Source of the DNA: UBA5177 sp002413265
Lineage (GTDB): Bacteria > Chloroflexota > UBA5177
Length of the DNA: 64,000 nt
NCBI GenBank assembly: GCA_036752825.1
Contig: DAIORV010000001.1
Coordinates: 62,001 to 126,000, forward strand
Reading direction: 5' to 3'
The first letter of the stretch is position 1; the number at the start of each line of letters is the position of its first letter. The notes beneath the pieces are model-generated. The model did no database searches. It had not been told where the DNA came from and saw nothing but the letters and a program-made list of their open reading frames with translations. This document shows positions 59,527 through 64,000 of this stretch, one piece after another. The position numbers and the translations under genes are program-made.

Positions 59527-60159
59527 TTAGCGCGAATAGTACTCGACGATTAGCTGCTCGGTAACCAGGGCGTCGACATCCGAGCGCTGAGGCGAGGTAA
59601 CCACCCGGCCCGTCATCCCGTTCTTGTCCACTTCCAGCCACTGCGGAGTCTGAGCACGCTGACTGCCGAAACCGGCACCCGACGCGAAGTACTCCGTCTT
59701 CTCACTGCCATCGTCAAGGGTAATAACATCACCAGGTTTGAGACGCATCGAGGGGATGTTGGACTTGCGTCCGTTCAACCGGAAATGCGCGTGTGTAACC
59801 AGCTGCCGCGCCTGGTCACGCGAGCTGGCGAATCCCATTCGATAGATCACATTGTCAAAACGAAGCTCTAGAAGCTGCAGAAGGTTCTCTCCGGTCATTC
59901 CCGGTCGCCGCTCGGCCTCCGCGAAAACTCGTCGGAAGTGACCCTCGAGCACGCCATAAATACGGCGAACTTTCTGCTTTTCACGAAGCTGCAAAGCATA
60001 TTCAGACGGCTTGCGTCGTCGCCCCTGCCCCGACTGGCCGGCGGGATAGGGCCTGCGCTCGACGGGACATTTCTTTGTGAGACATTTGTCCCCCTTTAGA
60101 AAAAGTTTCATGCCCTCTCTGCGACAGAGTTTGCAGTCAGGGCCGGTATATCGTGCCAT
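59527..60159 (-). CDS. rpsD: 30S ribosomal protein S4
   Basis: 210 aa from ATG 60159 (GGAGGA just upstream). The zinc-binding N-terminus (CKLCRREG, C-x2-C, then CLTKKC) is the Cys-containing S4 type. Core RRIYGVLEGHFRRVFAEAERRPGMTGENLLQLLELRFDNV and S4 RNA-binding fold ARQLVTHAHFRLNGR are standard. The 105-base gap to rpsK holds a hairpin that could serve S4 feedback control. Confidence 0.96.
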   Translation of the reverse strand: MARYTGPDCKLCRREGMKLFLKGDKCLTKKCPVERRPYPAGQSGQGRRRKPSEYALQLREKQKVRRIYGVLEGHFRRVFAEAERRPGMTGENLLQLLELRFDNVIYRMGFASSRDQARQLVTHAHFRLNGRKSNIPSMRLKPGDVITLDDGSEKTEYFASGAGFGSQRAQTPQWLEVDKNGMTGRVVTSPQRSDVDALVTEQLIVEYYSR

Positions 60160-60186
60160 CAATCCTCCGCTGTCTAACAGTTCAAT

Positions 60187-60222
60187 GCCGCTGCAGTCAC
60201 AGCGGCGCTTTTCTTTTTCTCT
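60187..60222 (+). terminator. Plus-strand terminator-like hairpin in the rpsK-rpsD gap
   Basis: GCCGCTG (60187-60193), CAGTCA loop, CAGCGGC (60200-60206), followed on the plus strand by GCTTTTCTTTTTC. It faces against the ribosomal operon, so it would stop antisense RNA. Read on the minus strand it is a stem in the rpsD leader without a U-tract. Confidence 0.5.
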
Positions 60223-60264
60223 TCGCTGGCGGTCCTCTGTCGAGGCCGCCATCCATATTCCGCG

Positions 60265-60666
60265 CTATACGCGGCGCCTTTTTCTTGGCCGCGTGCCGTT
60301 GTGCGGCACGGGCGTTACGTCCGTGATCGAAATGACGTTCAAGCCCGTCGATTGCAGGGCTCGGATGGCCGACTCTCGGCCCGGACCAGGGCCCTTCACG
60401 AAGACATCCACCGACTGCATGCCGTGCTCCATCGCTTTACGCGCGGCAAGCTCGCCACTCATCTGCGCGGCGTAAGGCGTGCTTTTTCTCGAGCCTTTGA
60501 AGTTTGCCGCGCCGGCACTGCCCCATGCGATCGGACTCCCCGTCATGTCGGTAATCGTAACCAGGGTGTTGTTGAAGGTGGCGTGAATGTGCGCCTGTCC
60601 GCGGGGAACAACCTTTCGCTCTCGGCGCCGTCCGCGTTGCGGTCGACGTGGTGTCTGTCTACCCAT
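60265..60666 (-). CDS. rpsK: 30S ribosomal protein S11
   Basis: 133 aa. RGQAHIHATFNNTLVTITD, SAGAANFKGSRKSTPYAAQM, VFVKGPGPGRESAIRALQ and the C-terminal NGTRPRKRRRV all match. Lies between rpsM and rpsD in the conserved alpha operon order. Confidence 0.97.
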   Translation of the reverse strand: MGRQTPRRPQRGRRRERKVVPRGQAHIHATFNNTLVTITDMTGSPIAWGSAGAANFKGSRKSTPYAAQMSGELAARKAMEHGMQSVDVFVKGPGPGRESAIRALQSTGLNVISITDVTPVPHNGTRPRKRRRV

Positions 60667-60729
60667 GCAGTGCCGTCTCCTCGTTCAATTCATTCGACCT
60701 GCCTGGGGTCTCCGCGGCAGGTAACACCG

Positions 60730-61113
60730 TTACTTCTTCGCTGCTGCCTTACGCCTTCCGGCGACGGTCTTTCGCGCGCCACGTTTGGTTCGCGCATTGG
60801 TACGTGTTCGCTGTCCGTGGACGGGCAGGTTGCGACGATGCCGCAGTCCCCTATAGCAGCCGATCTCGGTGAGGCGCTTTATGTTCAGAGCTACCTGTCG
60901 GCGAAGGTCTCCCTCCACTCGATAGTCTCGATCGATGACTTCTCGAAGCCGCATCACCTCATCTTCAGTGAGCTGCTGGACGCGCGTATCCGGATTTACC
61001 CGAGTCTTCGCAAGGATCTGCTTCGCTACTGAAGGACCGATGCCGAAGATGTAGGTGAGCGCGATTTCGACGCGCTTGTCGCGCGGTACGTCGACTCCTG
61101 CAATACGTGCCAT
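60730..61113 (-). CDS. rpsM: 30S ribosomal protein S13
   Basis: 127 aa. MARIAGVDVPRDKRVEIALTY start, YIFGIGPSVAKQIL, and GCYRGLRHRRNLPVHGQRTR TNARTKRG-type basic tail that reaches the P-site tRNA. Starts 8 bases after the rpmJ stop. Confidence 0.97.
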   Translation of the reverse strand: MARIAGVDVPRDKRVEIALTYIFGIGPSVAKQILAKTRVNPDTRVQQLTEDEVMRLREVIDRDYRVEGDLRRQVALNIKRLTEIGCYRGLRHRRNLPVHGQRTRTNARTKRGARKTVAGRRKAAAKK

Positions 61114-61121
61114 GAGACTCT

Positions 61122-61235
61122 CTACCCCTGCTTTTGCTTGTGTCTAGGATCGGTACAAATAACCATGATCACGCCACGTCGACGGATGATCCTGCACTTA
61201 TCGCAGCGGCGTTTAACAGATGCTGATACTTTCAT
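61122..61235 (-). CDS. rpmJ: 50S ribosomal protein L36
   Basis: 37-residue zinc-ribbon protein: KVSASVKRRCDKCRIIRRRG, ending VICTDPRHKQKQG, with the CCCH ligands (C-x2-C, C, H). ATG 61235 has GAGGGAG upstream. infA, the usual upstream neighbour, is missing: the 115-base gap to map is too short for it and shows only a short inverted repeat. Confidence 0.95.
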   Translation of the reverse strand: MKVSASVKRRCDKCRIIRRRGVIMVICTDPRHKQKQG

Positions 61236-61350
61236 GTCTCCCTCGTTCCGCATTCGCTCGCAGTCGTCGCATTCCGGCCCGAGGGGCACGAAGAGTGGCT
61301 TCCCTTAAAAAAGGGCAGGCCGCGACGAGCGCACTTCGCGACATGCACCG

Positions 61351-62151
61351 TTATTGTACTACGTTTGCGGTCTCGAATGGTATACTCCACATTCGTCCTT
61401 TGTCCGGAACCGTCAGAACCTCTGCATCGCCCTCGGTTATCAGTACTGTGTGCTCGAATTGGGCCGAGAGCCGCCCGTCTGCCGTTACGACGGTCCACTC
61501 ATCATCCAGAAGGCGCGTGTCGTAGGTGCCAGCATTGATCATCGGCTCAATCGTCAGCGTCATTCCGGGCCGTAATCGCATCCCGCGGTTGGCCTGGCGG
61601 TAATGCGGCACTGTCGGGCCCTCGTGAAGCTCCCTGCCCACACCATGTCCGACGTATTGGCGGACGATGCCGAAGCCGCTGGGGGAGACACAGTCTTCAA
61701 TTGCGGCGCCGATGTCGTGTAGGAAGCCGTCGGCACGAGCCGCCAGAATACCGCATCTGAGGGCATTTTCCGTTACGTCTACAAGTCGCTGAGCCTCCTG
61801 GGACACTCTGCCGACCGGGATGGTGACGGCGGCGTCACCGTGGTACCCCTGATAAAGGGCGCCGACATCGACCTTTACCAGGTCTCCCGCCTTGAGTTTT
61901 CGCTTACCCGGTATCCCGTGAACTACCTCTTGATTGACCGAAACGCAGGCGCTTCCTGGAAAATGGTTTACGTGTGGAAAAGCAGGGTCTCCACCTTGCC
62001 GGCGGATGGAACGCTCCGCCATCCGATCGACATCCTTCGTCGTCATTCCCGGCTCTACTGAATCGAACAGCTCGGAAAGCGTGTTCGCGACGATCCTGCC
62101 GGCACGGCGCATGAGCTCGATTTCCCGAGGGGACTTGATGCTGACGCTCAT
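61351..62151 (-). CDS. map: Methionine aminopeptidase, type I
   Basis: Removes the initiator Met (266 aa). Metal ligands: KVDVGALYQGYHGDAA (Asp, Asp), GHGVGRELHEGP (His), TIEPMI (Glu) and AQFEHTVLIT (Glu). PHVNHFPGSACVSVNQEVVHGIP is the substrate-pocket region. No N-terminal zinc/SH3 extension. Overlaps adk by 4 bases. Confidence 0.96.
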   Translation of the reverse strand: MSVSIKSPREIELMRRAGRIVANTLSELFDSVEPGMTTKDVDRMAERSIRRQGGDPAFPHVNHFPGSACVSVNQEVVHGIPGKRKLKAGDLVKVDVGALYQGYHGDAAVTIPVGRVSQEAQRLVDVTENALRCGILAARADGFLHDIGAAIEDCVSPSGFGIVRQYVGHGVGRELHEGPTVPHYRQANRGMRLRPGMTLTIEPMINAGTYDTRLLDDEWTVVTADGRLSAQFEHTVLITEGDAEVLTVPDKGRMWSIPFETANVVQ

Positions 62152-62804
62152 ACTGCCTTCCTAAGTCCGGCTGCGTCGTCCACCCGTGCCTCGACCTCGT
62201 CAATGCTTCGAGACCCGTCTACCTCGTGCAGGATCCCCTGTGCGCGGTAGTAATCGGCGAGCGGTTTCGTATCTCGGCGGTATGCCTCCATGCGCTGCTG
62301 CACGACCTCCGGCCGCTCATCCGCTCGGCGAATCACCTCGTGACCGCAAACGTCGCAGATGCTGTCGTTCCGTGGCGGATTGGTAGCCGCGTTATAAATT
62401 GCTCCGCAATTCGGACAGGTCATTCGCCCTGCGATCCGCGCCACCAACACTTCGATCGGTGACGTTATGTAAAGAGCGAGATCGACCTTCTTACCCTCTT
62501 GCGCCAGCTTCTGATCGAGAGCTTTGGCCTGTGCCAGCGTCCGTGGGAAGCCGTCCAGGATGAAGCCGTTACGAGCGTCCGGCTCATGGAGACGTTTGAG
62601 AATAATTTTGATGGTAAGGTCATCGGGGACTAGGCGACCACTGTCGTGATAGCGCCGAATCTCGGCAGCTTCAGGGGTGCGTTCCAGGGAGATCGTGCGA
62701 AAGATGTCCCCGCTTGAAATTTGGGGCAGCTTTAGAGCCGACTCGAGACGTTTGGCCTGGGTGCCCTTTCCGGCTCCCGGTGGCCCGAACAAGATGATAT
62801 TCAT
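62148..62804 (-). CDS. adk: Adenylate kinase
   Basis: 218 aa. P-loop GPPGAGKGTQAKRL, NMP-binding FRTI and DGFPRTLAQA, and a long LID (about 122-160) with a four-Cys zinc site: CPNC and CDVC. The zinc LID is typical of Gram-positive and related enzymes. Lies 3 bases after secY. Confidence 0.96.
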   Translation of the reverse strand: MNIILFGPPGAGKGTQAKRLESALKLPQISSGDIFRTISLERTPEAAEIRRYHDSGRLVPDDLTIKIILKRLHEPDARNGFILDGFPRTLAQAKALDQKLAQEGKKVDLALYITSPIEVLVARIAGRMTCPNCGAIYNAATNPPRNDSICDVCGHEVIRRADERPEVVQQRMEAYRRDTKPLADYYRAQGILHEVDGSRSIDEVEARVDDAAGLRKAV

Positions 62805-62807
62805 GCC

Positions 62808-64000
62808 TTACCTATTGATGAAGCCTTCGTACTGACGCATCATCAGCTGTGCCTCGAGCTGCTTCATCGTGTCCACGGCGACGCCCACGACGATGAGCAC
62901 AGCCGTGCTGCTGAAGGTGAAGGTGTTGATGTTTGTGGCTTTCGAAATGAAGAACGGAAGGACCGCTATGACGGCAAGAAACACCGCGCCCGCAATCGTG
63001 ATCCGGTTCAGAATGCTGGTGAGGTACCGCTCAGTGGCTTTGCCTGGTCGATGCCCCGGAATGAAGCCTCCGTTCTTCTGCAACGTGTCAGGCAGGTTCT
63101 GCTGCTGAAACGTCACGGACGTGTAGAAGAACGTGAAGCCGATGACCAGCACGAAGTAAATGATCCAGTAGACGCCGTTGGTCGACGTCATCACGTTGTA
63201 GATCGTGTGGGCTAGATTTTGTACCCATGTCTGGCTTGCCGAAAAAAAGTATGTGGAAACGGTGCCCGGCAGAATGACAATCGAGGCTGCGAAGATCAGA
63301 GGGATCATTCCCGCCGAGTTCACCCGCAGCGGAATGTGAGTGGACTGACCCTGGTACATTCGTCCCCCGCGGATTCTCTTCGCGTACTGCACCGGTATGC
63401 GGCGTTGTCCTTCGGACATGAACACGATGGCGTAGACAACTCCCACGGCGATGAGCGCCATGATCACCAGGAAGAGGAAGTTCCCGGCTTGAACTTGCTG
63501 CACCAGCAGCACGGGAAGGCGAGCCACGATGCCGGCAAAGATGATGATCGAGATACCGTTCCCAACGCCGTTTTCCGTAATCAGCTCGCCCAGCCACATC
63601 GCGAAGATCGTTCCGGCAGTTAGCGAAATGAGAATGGACATCGTCTGGAAAAACGTCGCGCCATTGAACAACCCGAAGTTCGCGAATACCTTGGTCGTGC
63701 TGCCGCTGAAGTTGTTCAGCGCAAGCATCTGACCGTACGCCTGGATCAAGGCCAGTGGGACAGTCAGCATTCGCGTGTACTGATTGATTTTGTTGCGGCC
63801 GTACTCGCCCTCTTTCGAGAGCTCCTCGAGTCGCGGCACGATCGGCAGTAGCAGCTGCATGACGATCGACGCCGTGATGTATGGATACACGCCGAGAGCC
63901 ACGATGGAGAAGTTCTGAAGCGAGCCGCCCGAGAAGATATTCAGGAGCTGCAAGAGATTGTTGTTGTTGAGGACGTTGGCAAGGGCCGCCTTATCGACCC
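62808..64000 (-). CDS. secY: Protein translocase subunit SecY (5' end outside the window)
   Basis: Channel subunit of SecYEG. The frame is open to the right edge of the window (VDKAALANVLNNNNLLQLLN in view), so about 396 residues are present and roughly 40 N-terminal residues are missing. LLNIFSGGSLQNFSIVALGVYPYITASIVMQL is the plug/TM2 region. EYGRNKINQYTRMLTVPLA, GRMYQGQSTHIPLRVNSAGMIP and FVLVIGFTFFYTSVTFQ follow, and the C-terminal QLMMRQYEGFI end is complete. SecY is the point where FtsY/Ffh (29831-32145) deliver substrates. Confidence 0.96.
   Translation of the reverse strand, partial: VDKAALANVLNNNNLLQLLNIFSGGSLQNFSIVALGVYPYITASIVMQLLLPIVPRLEELSKEGEYGRNKINQYTRMLTVPLALIQAYGQMLALNNFSGSTTKVFANFGLFNGATFFQTMSILISLTAGTIFAMWLGELITENGVGNGISIIIFAGIVARLPVLLVQQVQAGNFLFLVIMALIAVGVVYAIVFMSEGQRRIPVQYAKRIRGGRMYQGQSTHIPLRVNSAGMIPLIFAASIVILPGTVSTYFFSASQTWVQNLAHTIYNVMTSTNGVYWIIYFVLVIGFTFFYTSVTFQQQNLPDTLQKNGGFIPGHRPGKATERYLTSILNRITIAGAVFLAVIAVLPFFISKATNINTFTFSSTAVLIVVGVAVDTMKQLEAQLMMRQYEGFINR

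Noticed and set aside
61290..61320. CCCTT-AAAAAA-GGG inverted repeat upstream of rpmJ as terminator
   Set aside because: Short A/T stem without a proper U-tract on the transcribed strand; would interrupt an essential operon.

Overview
The window is a 64 kb piece of a bacterial chromosome of moderate to high GC, carrying housekeeping genes at high density with almost no accessory DNA. No rRNA, tRNA, CRISPR, prophage or insertion sequence was seen. Several traits point to a monoderm of the Terrabacteria side, most likely Chloroflexota or a relative. The uppS-cdsA-dxr-rseP run is not followed by bamA/lpx genes. xer sits with hslVU, as in codV-clpQY. An ImuB-like/DUF6504-like/DnaE2 cassette, a MrfAB-like pair, an F420-type LLM oxidoreductase and scpAB behind an M50 protease are present. 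GTG and TTG starts are frequent. This placement is inference; no marker gene was compared.

Layout. 1-1750 (+): 3' part of asnS, then a dGTPase-like HD hydrolase. 1754-3678 (-): a GT2 glycosyltransferase and a PAP2 membrane phosphatase. 3911-4072 (+): an orphan Phd/YefM-like antitoxin. 4077-11966 (-): hpf, ftsK, two complementary M16 peptidase subunits, a 2-hydroxyacid dehydrogenase and a dipeptide epimerase. 12027-17110 (+): an SOS-box promoter driving a catalytically dead ImuB-like polymerase, a small DUF6504-like protein and DnaE2. 17111-19505 (-): Nudix and mnmG. 19572-20927 (+): a secreted HExxH metalloprotease. 20914-21807 (-): a GNAT protein.

21830-29745 (+) is one long run: pyrB, mrfA, mrfB, galU, a DUF3048 protein and glycerate kinase. 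29758-50167 (+) is a second run: ftsY, ffh, a membrane pseudokinase, mraZ, mfd, topA, xer, hslV, hslU, rpsB, tsf, pyrH, frr, uppS, cdsA, dxr and rseP. It covers the SRP pathway, repair and topology, proteolysis, translation, and lipid and isoprenoid synthesis. 50168-53845 holds small or unknown genes, an LLM oxidoreductase and a phosphatase. 53944-56416 holds an fmdB-type gene (-) and then an M50 protease with scpA/scpB (+). 56448-64000 (-) is the alpha-type ribosomal operon: secY (cut by the window), adk, map, rpmJ, rpsM, rpsK, rpsD, rpoA, rplQ, truA, rplM, rpsI.

Four themes stand out. (1) A -10 box is followed, before the gene, by a GC-rich hairpin with a U-tract at hpf, pyrB, ftsY, mfd, rpsB and the M50-scpAB unit. 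In four of these the hairpin starts within about 20 nt of the -10, so it would form the very 5' end of the RNA. (2) The mutasome promoter carries a textbook GAAC-N4-GTTC LexA box between near-consensus -35 and -10 elements, and its imuB gene shows strong signs of a frameshift. (3) The two M16 proteins have split the catalytic features: one keeps HxxEH, the other keeps the Arg/Tyr pair. (4) A membrane pseudokinase follows ftsY-ffh.
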